NCBI GenBank assembly: GCA_036655755.1
Contig: JAVVPN010000012.1
Span: forward strand, 1 to 50,397
Length of the DNA stretch: 50,397 nucleotides
From: JAUNSR01 sp036655755
GTDB lineage: Bacteria; Bacteroidota; Bacteroidia; Bacteroidales; JAUNSR01
Direction of reading: 5' to 3'
Shown: in pieces, positions 35,386-42,902 of the stretch
Numbering within the stretch: position 1 is the stretch's first letter
Layout of the letters: every line of letters starts with the position of its first letter
Notes under the pieces: generated by a model
Seen by the model: the letters and a program-made list of their open reading frames with translations, nothing else
What the model was told of the DNA's origin: nothing
The model's database searches: none
Program-made: the position numbers and the translations under genes

Positions 35386-36225
35386 TTATTTGATAAGCAC
35401 GTCTGTCCATTTGCCCCCGATCAATTCGCGTACTTGCGTTATGCCCGTTTCTTTAAGAGCCTGCAAAGCCTGCGCACGACCATCGTTGATTTTTTCGGGA
35501 TAATGGGCATCCGAATTAACCATCAAAGGGATATTCAACTCCTTCAGCAAATCAAAATGAATCCGATTCGGAAAGAAAAATCCTTTTTCGGAAAACGCTT
35601 TGGTATTTACCTCCATCATCAATCCTTTTGATGCGATCAATGAAAAGTATGTACGCACTTTCTCACGATACCACGATTGTTCGGTAATGTGCGGATCGCA
35701 GAAAGAGGCATTCATGGATATTTTATCGGCATGTCCGATAATATCGATACCTCCGGTTTCCACCATGCGCATCAGTTTATCGAAGTAGCCGATTACAACG
35801 CCTTGCAAATCATTTTCGAACCGATCAGCAATTTTTTGTTTGAACTTTTCGGAAGACACATCCAGGTCGGCAAGGTTTCCGTTCGGGTCTTCCAACAAAT
35901 GTACCGACCCGATGCGATAATCAAGTGGCAACTCTTTGAAAAACGGAATACCGGGATGATGCTGCTCTGTCAGATAATCTATTTCCAATCCGACATACAC
36001 CTCGATCTGTGTGGCATATTTTTGCTTCAACTCTTCTATCCGGGAAATATAAGCATCAATATCGGCCATCTCCATACTCCAATGAGTTGAAAACGGAAGG
36101 GGCGCATGAGAAGAAACCCCATACGAATAAAAGCCCTGGCGAATCGCTTCCTGAATGAAAGCTTCCGCATCGGCGCGACCATCACAGAATGAGCAATGGC
36201 TATGGTAATTAGTTAAATTATTCAT
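35386..36225 (-). CDS. PHP-family histidinol-phosphatase-like phosphoesterase
   Basis: The protein has 279 residues from the start at 36225. I chose this start because the conserved metal-binding motif NYHSHCSFCDG (H8-S-H10) then falls at the N-terminus, as in HisJ/HisK. The frame opens further upstream but adds 20 unrelated residues. Other metal ligands appear in YGVSSHAPLPF, EVYVGLEIDY, DYRIGSVHLL, DIIGHADK and the terminal MVNSDAHYPE. The likely reaction is histidinol-phosphate to histidinol, although no other his gene is nearby and the protein might act on another phosphate ester. It is probably co-transcribed with the sialidase-like gene. Confidence 0.88.
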   Translation of the reverse strand: MNNLTNYHSHCSFCDGRADAEAFIQEAIRQGFYSYGVSSHAPLPFSTHWSMEMADIDAYISRIEELKQKYATQIEVYVGLEIDYLTEQHHPGIPFFKELPLDYRIGSVHLLEDPNGNLADLDVSSEKFKQKIADRFENDLQGVVIGYFDKLMRMVETGGIDIIGHADKISMNASFCDPHITEQSWYREKVRTYFSLIASKGLMMEVNTKAFSEKGFFFPNRIHFDLLKELNIPLMVNSDAHYPEKINDGRAQALQALKETGITQVRELIGGKWTDVLIK

Positions 36226-36326
36226 GAAAACAGGCGGAATATAAAACGAAGCTAAGATACAATATCTTTTCTCAAACCAAAACATCCGCCAATCCGTGAG
36301 CGTTATTATTCTATAATGAATCCGCT

Positions 36327-36872
36327 ATGGAAACTACTCCGCATAATACGCTTTGGACAATCGGCCATTCTACCCATTCGATCGAAACATTTATCGAAAT
36401 GCTTCAAGCTGCCGACATTCAGATATTGGCAGACATCCGCAGGTTGCCGGGTTCGCGCAAATATCCTCATTTTAATCAGGAGGAACTCGAACTTACCCTC
36501 TCTCGCCACGGCATCCGATATGTATATATCCCGGAACTTACCGGGCGACGCAAAGTACAACCCGGATCGCAAAATACGGCTTGGCGCAACCGCTCTTTTC
36601 AGGGATATGCCGATTATATGGAAACGTCCGAGTTTATGCACGGCGTAAATACGCTGATGCGCATTGCCGAAGAATACCGTACGGCCATCATGTGCGCCGA
36701 AGCAGTATGGTGGCGCTGTCATCGCTCTATGGTAGCCGATTACTTCAAGTCGGTGGGGTGGACCGTCATTCATATCACCGGCGTAAACCAAAGCCGTCTG
36801 CACCCTTATACCGGTGCGGCAAATGTAAGTGAAGGTAAACTTAATTACCATCCGTCTCCGTCTGATAAGTAA
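36327..36872 (+). CDS. DUF488 family protein
   Basis: The protein has 181 residues. It has the marks of DUF488: WTIGHSTHSIETFIEML, the DIRRLPGSRKYPHF block with D36, and CAEAVWWRCHRSMVADY with C123, C131, H132 and R133. The family has no established function; the conserved Cys/His/Arg cluster suggests an enzyme or a metal/nucleotide site in the cytoplasm. It stands between the divergent PHP phosphatase gene and the secreted rhodanese gene (40 bp downstream), which has its own -7 promoter element inside that gap. The reverse strand also has a long open frame here, which is a shadow of this one. Confidence 0.88.
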   Translation: METTPHNTLWTIGHSTHSIETFIEMLQAADIQILADIRRLPGSRKYPHFNQEELELTLSRHGIRYVYIPELTGRRKVQPGSQNTAWRNRSFQGYADYMETSEFMHGVNTLMRIAEEYRTAIMCAEAVWWRCHRSMVADYFKSVGWTVIHITGVNQSRLHPYTGAANVSEGKLNYHPSPSDK

Positions 36873-36878
36873 TTTTTC

Positions 36879-36886
36879 TATCTTTG
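36879..36886 (+). promoter_or_regulatory. -7 promoter element of the rhodanese gene
   Basis: TATCTTTG is an exact TAnnTTTG match 26 bp before the start codon. The -33 position holds only weak TCTG/TCCG sequences, so the strength is uncertain. Confidence 0.5.
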
Positions 36887-36912
36887 CTTACTAATATCTT
36901 AAAATCAAGACT

Positions 36913-37284
36913 ATGCGCAAGTTTATATTAATGCTCTTCGGAGCTCTCATGACCACACTCGGAATGGCACAGACTACTAATTTCAAATCGGTTGATAATG
37001 CCGAATTTGCCAAGACTATTGAAAATAAACAAACTCAGTTAATTGATGTGCGTACCCCTGCCGAATACAAAAGCGGTCATATCCCCGGTGCTGTCAATAT
37101 CGATATAAAAGGAGCTGACTTCGACTCAAAAACAGCAGCGCTCGATAAAAGCCGCCCGGTTGCGGTATATTGCCGTAGTGGCGCCCGAAGCAAAACGGCT
37201 GCCCGCAAACTGTCAGAAAACGGATTCCAGGTAATTGAACTGGATCGGGGCATTACAAACTGGAACGGCGAAACCACAAAATAA
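36913..37284 (+). CDS. Secreted single-domain rhodanese
   Basis: The protein has 123 residues: signal peptide at about 1-19 (ends LGMAQ) and one rhodanese domain (about 25-120). The active-site loop is CRSGARS with catalytic C87, and QLIDVRTPAEYKSGHIPGAVNID is the standard N-terminal motif. Such periplasmic rhodaneses carry sulfane sulfur, for example to cyanide or thiols. It has its own promoter element and a bidirectional terminator. Like the CxxC operon and the cystine importer it belongs to sulfur/thiol chemistry outside the cytoplasm, but it is 29 kb away from them. Confidence 0.93.
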   Translation: MRKFILMLFGALMTTLGMAQTTNFKSVDNAEFAKTIENKQTQLIDVRTPAEYKSGHIPGAVNIDIKGADFDSKTAALDKSRPVAVYCRSGARSKTAARKLSENGFQVIELDRGITNWNGETTK

Positions 37285-37303
37285 TTCGCCTGCAACTAAA
37301 CAG

Positions 37304-37344
37304 AAAAAGGATAATCCCGACTTAACTCGTGATTATCCTTTTTT
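37304..37344. terminator. Terminator after the rhodanese gene
   Basis: AAAAAGGATAATC (37304-37316) pairs with 37331-37343, loop of 14 nt, followed by a T run. The A run on the left lets it work also for the minus-strand barrel gene ending at 37396. Confidence 0.85.
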
Positions 37345-37395
37345 ATATCTGTCAAGGCCATATTCAACATTATTGGGTTCAAAAACAACGCTCTC

Positions 37396-37899
37396 CTATC
37401 GATGTAAGATCACTCCGAATGATGCATTCAAGGTGAGTCGGTTCTTGTAATAGTCGTTATACATTTGTTGAAAGCGGGGACCAATTCCTAAATAAAAATA
37501 AGGATATTGCGGAAGCGCAAACCAGCGCAATCCTAAATCGTAATAAGCGAAATTCCATTTATCCTGATTGTATATAGTGCTGCCGACACTCGCATTAAGC
37601 TCGAGGTTCGGATTCGCCCGATACGCCAGATTTAAACCCAAAGGAGTTTGTGTACGGTAATTTTTACCCGTATGGTATAACCCCACAACCATATCCAACT
37701 TCAACCGTAACGCCAATTTTTCGGTAAAAGCATAGCCGGGAGCAATTGTGAGATAAACATCCGAGTAATTCGAGCTGTTAATTCCCGGACCTCCCGAAAA
37801 ACTAAATTCGCCTTGCCAACTACCGGGTTGATAAGATTGTGGATAAACGGTCAAAGCACACACCACTAACAGAAATGTTGTAAATACGACTTTTTTCAT
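37396..37899 (-). CDS. Small outer-membrane beta-barrel protein
   Basis: The protein has 167 residues. I use the start at 37899 (MKKVVFTTFLLVVCALTVYPQ is a good signal peptide); the upstream Met at 37920 adds seven residues. The rest is alternating strands with aromatic residues (WQGEFSFSGGPGIN, YLTIAPGYAFTEKLALRLKLDMVVGLY, LGLNLAYRANPNLELNASVG, YDLGLRWFALPQYPYFYLGIG) ending in LTLNASFGVIL, which fits an eight-strand outer-membrane barrel of the OmpW/porin-like type. The exact role is unknown. It is a single gene, and the adjacent region before yebC shows no clear promoter. Confidence 0.75.
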   Translation of the reverse strand: MKKVVFTTFLLVVCALTVYPQSYQPGSWQGEFSFSGGPGINSSNYSDVYLTIAPGYAFTEKLALRLKLDMVVGLYHTGKNYRTQTPLGLNLAYRANPNLELNASVGSTIYNQDKWNFAYYDLGLRWFALPQYPYFYLGIGPRFQQMYNDYYKNRLTLNASFGVILHR

Positions 37900-38010
37900 A
37901 ATGTTTATTTTTTCACTCAAGGCTTACACTATTACACCTTAAGTATTTATTAAATAATCATTTATGAAAATAACTAATTATATTTGAATAACAAAATAAA
38001 ACAAAACAAA

Positions 38011-38045
38011 CAAAAAAATGTCCGGAATATAAAATTCCGGACATT
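38011..38045 (-). terminator. Terminator of pheT-yebC
   Basis: A perfect 12-bp stem (38017-38028 with 38034-38045, 5-nt loop) is followed on the minus strand by a run of seven T (38011-38017). It lies 32 bp after the yebC stop codon. Confidence 0.85.
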
Positions 38046-38076
38046 CTAATTTTTATAATGTAATCAAACGAAAAGA

Positions 38077-38808
38077 TTACTCTTCGTCATTATCATCTTC
38101 CTTCATATTGTGATATACGCTCTGTACATCCTCATCTTCTTCGAATTTTTCAAGCATCTTGTCAAGAACAGCACGCTGCTCTGCAGTTACTTCTTTCAAA
38201 TCGGTCGGGATGCGCTCGAACTCTGAGCTAACGATTTCGAAACCTGCTTCTTCAAGATATTTCTGAATAGCAGCGTATGATTCGTATGCCCCGTAAAGAA
38301 TTACTTCGCCTTCGTCAGCAACGATTTCGTCAACACCGAAATCAATCAATTCAAGTTCTAGCTCCTCAAGATCGAGACCCTCTTTTTCTTTTACCTTGAA
38401 TACAGATTTATGATCGAAAAGAAAATCCAAAGAACCAGATGTACCCAAAGAACCACCCGCTTTGTTGAAGTAGCTACGTACGTTGGCTACGGTACGTGTA
38501 TTGTTGTCGGTAGCAGTTTCAACTACAACAGCGATACCGAACGGTCCGTATCCTTCATATACGATCTCTTTATAATCAGAATAATCTTTTGAAGTTGCTT
38601 TTTTGATAGCACGTTCAATAGTATCTTTTGGCATGTTGGCAGCCTTTGCATTCTGCAACAACGCACGTAAACGTGAGTTTGCAGAAGCATCGTCACCACC
38701 GGCTTTCACCGCGATAGTGATCTCTTTTCCGATTTTCGTAAACGTACGCGACATACTGCCCCAACGTTTCATTTTTCTGGCTTTACGATATTCAAACGCT
38801 CTTCCCAT
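38077..38808 (-). CDS. yebC: YebC/TACO1 family protein
   Basis: The protein has 243 residues, the family's length. It has the signature N-terminus MGRAFEYRKARKMKRWGSMS, GGDDASANSRLRALLQNAKAANMPKDTIERAIKKA, and YEGYGPFGIAVVVETATDNNTRT with ELIDFGVDEI later. YebC proteins were first described as transcription regulators; more recent work links the family to translation of proline-rich stretches on ribosomes. It follows pheT by 35 bp on the same strand, with a strong terminator after it, so the pair is probably a small translation-linked operon. The acidic C-terminal tail (KEDDNDEE) is a local extension. Confidence 0.95.
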   Translation of the reverse strand: MGRAFEYRKARKMKRWGSMSRTFTKIGKEITIAVKAGGDDASANSRLRALLQNAKAANMPKDTIERAIKKATSKDYSDYKEIVYEGYGPFGIAVVVETATDNNTRTVANVRSYFNKAGGSLGTSGSLDFLFDHKSVFKVKEKEGLDLEELELELIDFGVDEIVADEGEVILYGAYESYAAIQKYLEEAGFEIVSSEFERIPTDLKEVTAEQRAVLDKMLEKFEEDEDVQSVYHNMKEDDNDEE

Positions 38809-38843
38809 ATTTTGTTATATTATATTGTATAATGTTTCTGTCG

Positions 38844-41306
38844 TTAACGTAATGTTGCGCCCAGTTTTGTTTCAAGATTTTTAATCAGACGAGTCATCAG
38901 ATTGTCGATCTGTTTCTCATTTAACGTTTTTGTTTCGTCCTGTAGGATGAAACTTACCGCATATGATTTTTTACCGGCAGGCAAGTTTTTACCTTCGTAA
39001 ACGTCGAACAAGTAAATATCTTTCAACAGTTTGCGATCAGTTTCCTGAGCAACCTTCTCGATATCGCTGAATAAAACCGATTTATCTACCAACAAGGCCA
39101 AATCGCGTTTTACCGGCGGGAATTTAGAGATTTCTGCGTAAGTGATTTTCGCTTTAGCAGCCTCTTTCATCAATAGCGTCCAGTTTAGCTCTGCGAAATA
39201 AACCTCCTGTTCGATATCGAATTTAGCTAACAGCTTGTTGCTTACGATACCCAATGTGCCTAATACTTTACCATTCTGAAGTGCGATTTCAAGACCTACG
39301 GCATAGATATCGCTGTTGAACTGAGTTTGTTTCAGTTTCTTCAAATCCAGACCAAGACGAGTAAGGATGTTTTCAACATACGCTTTCAATTCGAATACAG
39401 AAGATTTCTCTTCAGCATGCGCCCAGCTACCCGATACACGGTTACCGGTAAGCCACAAACCAAGTTTCATCTCTTCAGAGTAACCCGAAAGCACTTTCTC
39501 TTCGTTTTTCTTAGCTGCGTCGAAATACTGGCAGTTACCATATTCGAAGAAACGAAGATCGGCCGCACGGTGATTGATATTGCGAACAATGCTCTGCAAA
39601 CCTCCGAACAACAATGTCTGACGCATCACATTCAAATCGTTGCTCAACGGATTGATCAGATGCACGCAATGATCGGCCGGATAAGTAGTCAGCCCTTCGT
39701 AGAATGCTTCGGCAGTAAGTGTATTGTTCAGGATTTCATTGAACCCCGCTCCCACCAACTGCTCGGCGATCAACTGCTGCAACTGATTGCTTTCGTCGGT
39801 AGCCGTTTTATATGACAAATTCGATTTAACGCTTTCGCTGAACTTAATATTATTGTATCCATAAATACGAAGAATATCTTCAATGATATCTACGTCGCGC
39901 AATACATCCACACGGTAAGTAGGTACTTTCACCACCAATCCGGTTTCTGTTTCGCTCAATACTTCCATCTCAAGCTGAGCCAGGATACGAAGCACATCTT
40001 CGCGCGGAATATCGTTACCGATAAGCGAATTGATTTTTGCAAATTCAATCGATACCTCTACCGGTGCGATCACGGCAGGATAGATATCTACCGGCTCGCC
40101 TACGATCTGACCACCTGCAATCTCCTGAATCATCAATGCGGCACGTTTCAGTACGTACATCGTGTTATTCGGATCAGCACCACGCTCAAAACGGAATGAA
40201 GAATCAGTGTTCAATCCGTGACGGCGCGCAGCCTTACGAATCCATGTCGGATGGAAATAAGCCGACTCAAGGAAAATATCGGTTGTCGAATCGCTAACGC
40301 CCGACTCGATGCCACCGAATACCCCGGCAATACACATCGGTTCGTTTTCGTTGCAGATCATCAAATCATTTTCGTGCAATTCACGTTCAACCTCGTCCAA
40401 TGTCTTGAATTTAGTTCCGGCAGCAACCGTTTTAACAATCACTTTGCGGTTTGGAATTTTAGCCAAATCGAACGCATGCAATGGATGGCCTGTTTCGTGC
40501 AATACGAAATTAGTAATATCCACGATGTTGTTGATAGAGCGAACACCGATTGATTCCAGACGCTTCTGTAACCATTCCGGGCTCTCCGCTACTTTCACCC
40601 CTTCAATCGTGATACCCGAATAACGAGGAGCTGCCTCGGCATGCTCTACGGTCACAATGGTAGCCCCTTCGTGACGATCTACTTTGAACGCATCTACCGA
40701 AGGTTTAACCAAAGTAACAGGTGTACCGTTTTGAATAAGATAAGCAGCCAAATCGCGCGCTACACCATAATGAGAAGCAGCATCCACTCGGTTTGGAGTG
40801 ATATCCACTTCAAGGATATAGTCACTTTTAATATTGTAATAATCTTTGGCTAACGTACCCGGAACAGCAGTTTCGGGCAATTCGATGATACCGTCGTGCG
40901 AATGGCCCAAACCGATTTCATCTTCCGCACAAATCATACCGAACGATTCTTCACCGCGGATTTTTGATTTTTTAATCTGGAATGAATCCTCTCCCGAATA
41001 AAGGGTTGTTCCAACCGTTGCCACTACAACATGCTGTCCTGCAGCAACGTTGGCCGCACCACATACGATCTGTACCGGCTCGCCGTTACCCAAATCTACG
41101 GTTGTAATGTGCAAATGATCCGAATTCGGATGATCCTTACATGTCAATACTTTTCCGATAACCAAGCCATTAAGGCCACCTTTGATAGCCTGCACTTCTT
41201 CGATGCCCCCGGTTTCCAAACCGATAGAGGTTAGTGCGGCAGCTACCTGTTCCGGCTCCAGATCAATGTTCAGATAATCCTTCAGCCAATTATAAGAGAT
41301 ATTCAT
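38844..41306 (-). CDS. pheT: Phenylalanine--tRNA ligase beta subunit
   Basis: The protein has 820 residues, the normal length for bacterial PheT. Domains run in order: B1 (1-40), EMAP-like tRNA-binding domain (about 42-150, LVIGKVLTCKDHPNSDHLHI), B3/B4 editing domain (about 210-400, FERGADPNNT near its end), B5 (about 405-475), catalytic-like core B6/B7 (about 490-690) and the C-terminal anticodon-binding FDX-ACB domain (about 727-820, KFPPVKRDLALLVDKSV). It joins PheS, which is not in this window, to charge tRNA-Phe. The gene has a -7 element at 41375-41382. Confidence 0.97.
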   Translation of the reverse strand: MNISYNWLKDYLNIDLEPEQVAAALTSIGLETGGIEEVQAIKGGLNGLVIGKVLTCKDHPNSDHLHITTVDLGNGEPVQIVCGAANVAAGQHVVVATVGTTLYSGEDSFQIKKSKIRGEESFGMICAEDEIGLGHSHDGIIELPETAVPGTLAKDYYNIKSDYILEVDITPNRVDAASHYGVARDLAAYLIQNGTPVTLVKPSVDAFKVDRHEGATIVTVEHAEAAPRYSGITIEGVKVAESPEWLQKRLESIGVRSINNIVDITNFVLHETGHPLHAFDLAKIPNRKVIVKTVAAGTKFKTLDEVERELHENDLMICNENEPMCIAGVFGGIESGVSDSTTDIFLESAYFHPTWIRKAARRHGLNTDSSFRFERGADPNNTMYVLKRAALMIQEIAGGQIVGEPVDIYPAVIAPVEVSIEFAKINSLIGNDIPREDVLRILAQLEMEVLSETETGLVVKVPTYRVDVLRDVDIIEDILRIYGYNNIKFSESVKSNLSYKTATDESNQLQQLIAEQLVGAGFNEILNNTLTAEAFYEGLTTYPADHCVHLINPLSNDLNVMRQTLLFGGLQSIVRNINHRAADLRFFEYGNCQYFDAAKKNEEKVLSGYSEEMKLGLWLTGNRVSGSWAHAEEKSSVFELKAYVENILTRLGLDLKKLKQTQFNSDIYAVGLEIALQNGKVLGTLGIVSNKLLAKFDIEQEVYFAELNWTLLMKEAAKAKITYAEISKFPPVKRDLALLVDKSVLFSDIEKVAQETDRKLLKDIYLFDVYEGKNLPAGKKSYAVSFILQDETKTLNEKQIDNLMTRLIKNLETKLGATLR

Positions 41307-41374
41307 ACCTATATATTTTATCTTTTAACGTCAATATTGTCAAGAAGCTAAGCTACGTGGCTTTTTTAACTCGC

Positions 41375-41382
41375 CAAAGGTA
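41375..41382 (-). promoter_or_regulatory. Candidate -7 promoter element of pheT-yebC
   Basis: Read on the minus strand this is TACCTTTG, an exact TAnnTTTG match, giving a leader of about 60 nt. No -33 TTG at normal distance. Confidence 0.4.
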
Positions 41383-41412
41383 ATAAGAAAATAGAAAAGT
41401 CTGAGAGGGTGG

Positions 41413-41457
41413 GTAAAAGAAAAATCGTATTGATGAGCAGTGGCTCTCAATACGATT
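41413..41457 (-). terminator. Terminator of the hsp20 gene
   Basis: AATCGTATTG (41423-41432) pairs with 41448-41457, and an inner GAGC/GCTC extends the stem. On the minus strand it is followed by a T-rich stretch (41413-41424). Confidence 0.75.
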
Positions 41458-41525
41458 CTCTATTTTAACAATGTTGGAGATCTCTTCATCTCCCTATTTC
41501 CAATGAATTTCGAATAAAACGCTAT

Positions 41526-41954
41526 TTATTTCACTTCAATATCTTTCGCACCTTCGGCCGGAGCGGTTGGTTTTTTAGGAATATCAATTGTCAGCACACC
41601 GTTTTCTGCTTTGGCCTGAATTTTATCTTTCTCAATATTATCAGGCAAAATCATTGTTTGCTGGAATTGAGTATAACCAAACTCGCGACGCAGGTATTTT
41701 CCTTTTTCGTCTTTCTCTTCATTCTTAGTTTCCTTCTGAACACTTACAACCAGCTGATTATCATCATTTACCTTAACTTTAAAATCATCTTTTGTAAGTC
41801 CGGGTGCTGCAATATCTACAATATATTCGTCCGCAGTCTCTTTAATGTTTACAGCCGGCATGCTAGATGAAGCTTTTGCAATCCATTCGTTACCAAAAAA
41901 ATCATTAAAAACAGATGGCAACCAATTCTGTGAAGTTTTTTTTGCAGGCATCAT
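41526..41954 (-). CDS. Small heat-shock protein Hsp20/IbpA family
   Basis: The protein has 142 residues from the start at 41954. It has an alpha-crystallin domain at about 30-130 (PAVNIKETADEYIVDIAAPGLTKDDFKVKV, and ENGVLTIDIPK as the conserved ...GVL... motif). It holds unfolded proteins soluble under heat or acid stress. I chose the MM pair (41954/41951) because a strong Shine-Dalgarno sits 8 nt upstream and the N-terminus then matches family length. The longer frame from 42023 adds 23 residues and would bury that site. The gene has a terminator at 41413-41457 and a long 5' region shared with the divergent gene at 42171. Confidence 0.95.
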   Translation of the reverse strand: MMPAKKTSQNWLPSVFNDFFGNEWIAKASSSMPAVNIKETADEYIVDIAAPGLTKDDFKVKVNDDNQLVVSVQKETKNEEKDEKGKYLRREFGYTQFQQTMILPDNIEKDKIQAKAENGVLTIDIPKKPTAPAEGAKDIEVK

Positions 41955-41960
41955 AGTTAT

Positions 41961-41970
41961 ATCCTCCTTA
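41961..41970 (-). promoter_or_regulatory. Strong Shine-Dalgarno before hsp20
   Basis: The minus strand reads TAAGGAGGAT, nearly full complementarity to the 16S rRNA tail, 8 nt from the first ATG at 41954. Such sites are rare in Bacteroidota, where initiation normally lacks them, so it both fixes the start and stands out. Confidence 0.8.
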
Positions 41971-42170
41971 AAAATAGTTTGTTGTGGTAAGGATTTCTCC
42001 TTTTCAAAAAATAAACAAACCATTTTCCGGAAGGTTGAGTGAACTAAAATAATTTTCAGCTCCTTAACGATTTTGAATATATAAAAGATTTTATTTCATA
42101 AAAAGCCTTTTTTTAGCAAAATACAACTCATTTAAAATCACTACATTTACATAAACAAAGCTTTACAACC

Positions 42171-42662
42171 ATGAAGTACCCTCTATTATTGCTTCTATTG
42201 ATGTGTGCCCTTGCAACAAAAGCACAGAATGAACTAAAGCCTTTATTCGACAAATCGTTATTGGAGATAGCTCCGCTCTCTAATCCGACCTTTCAATTTG
42301 AAGAAATTCCTTTCTATATCGATAAATTGAAGTTGAAAACCGACTTCGATTTTTTCGAACCCTTTATACAACAGGGCATGATGATTGTCGATTTCAAAAA
42401 AATCCCAATTAATGAGGTTGCTTCTTCACGTCAAATATATACGATAAAGCATCCATCAGGACGCACCTTCACCATCATCAACCGGATGCCGGGTTTTCCA
42501 TACAATAAGCCCCTTAATTCGGAAATACACTACGGAACCGCTGTTTCATTCGATTTCAACAAGTTAGTGTATTATGCGTTGCATCCAAGAGCTAAAGCGC
42601 AACAAAAACGCACCGCATTAAAACGTACGCAGATCACCTGTTTCGTCTATTCGAACGAATAG
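42171..42662 (+). CDS. Secreted protein of unknown function
   Basis: The protein has 163 residues with a signal peptide at about 1-18 (MKYPLLLLLLMCALATKAQ). I do not recognise the family. The mature part is mixed in charge with several hydrophobic-aromatic segments (FQFEEIPFYIDKLKLKTDFDFFEPF, GRTFTIINRMPGFPYNKPL), and a basic C-terminus (PRAKAQQKRTALKRTQI). It has only two Cys residues, one inside the signal peptide and one near the C-terminus. It is divergent from hsp20 by 216 bp and followed by the small-RNA locus. Codon use looks like the neighbours. A weak -7 match (TACATTTA, 42142-42149) lies 22 bp upstream. Confidence 0.7.
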   Translation: MKYPLLLLLLMCALATKAQNELKPLFDKSLLEIAPLSNPTFQFEEIPFYIDKLKLKTDFDFFEPFIQQGMMIVDFKKIPINEVASSRQIYTIKHPSGRTFTIINRMPGFPYNKPLNSEIHYGTAVSFDFNKLVYYALHPRAKAQQKRTALKRTQITCFVYSNE

Positions 42663-42802
42663 TTCGTACCATTTATTTTCTTTTTTTATCAAAATGTCAT
42701 AAAAAAGACATACTCGATATCATAATACCATGCCATAAGCAGTTTTAATAGAATATATTTGTTAATTAATACTAATTATACGCTTTTAAAAAACATCACC
42801 TA

Positions 42803-42832
42803 TTGCAGATTATCAAAAACTGATTACATTTG
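42803..42832 (+). promoter_or_regulatory. Consensus promoter with no coding gene downstream
   Basis: TTG (42803-42805), a 19-bp spacer and TACATTTG (42825-42832) match the Bacteroidota consensus exactly. The next strong feature downstream is a terminator only about 40 bp later, which defines a small transcript. Confidence 0.7.
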
Positions 42833-42837
42833 TAGTG

Positions 42838-42900
42838 TGTTTTTCATGGTATTAGATTTAAGGTTAATGAAAGGGGTTGTCGTGATGACAACCTTTTTTT
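42838..42900 (+). ncRNA. Putative ~60-nt small RNA
   Basis: A perfect promoter (42803-42832) and an intrinsic terminator (42871-42900) bracket about 60 nt of non-coding sequence. The unpaired 5' part includes the stretch ATGGTATTAGATTTAAGGTT (42847-42866), followed by the terminator stem. I have an unverified impression that this core recurs in other Bacteroidales genomes. The only open frame in it has no stop before running into the acyltransferase gene on the other strand, so translation is unlikely. Confidence 0.6.
42871..42900 (+). terminator. Intrinsic terminator of the small RNA
   Basis: AAGGGGTTGTC (42871-42881) pairs with GACAACCTTTT (42887-42897) over a GTGAT loop, using two G-U pairs, and ends in seven T. 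It faces the plus strand only; on the other strand no T-run follows. Confidence 0.85.
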
Positions 42901-42902
42901 GT

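Noticed and set aside
36306..36851. 181-residue open frame on the strand opposite the DUF488 gene
   Set aside because: The plus-strand frame carries all DUF488 motifs, so the reverse frame is a shadow.
37979..37986. TATATTTG on the plus strand between the small barrel gene and yebC
   Set aside because: No -33 element and no plus-strand gene follows; it leads into the yebC terminator.
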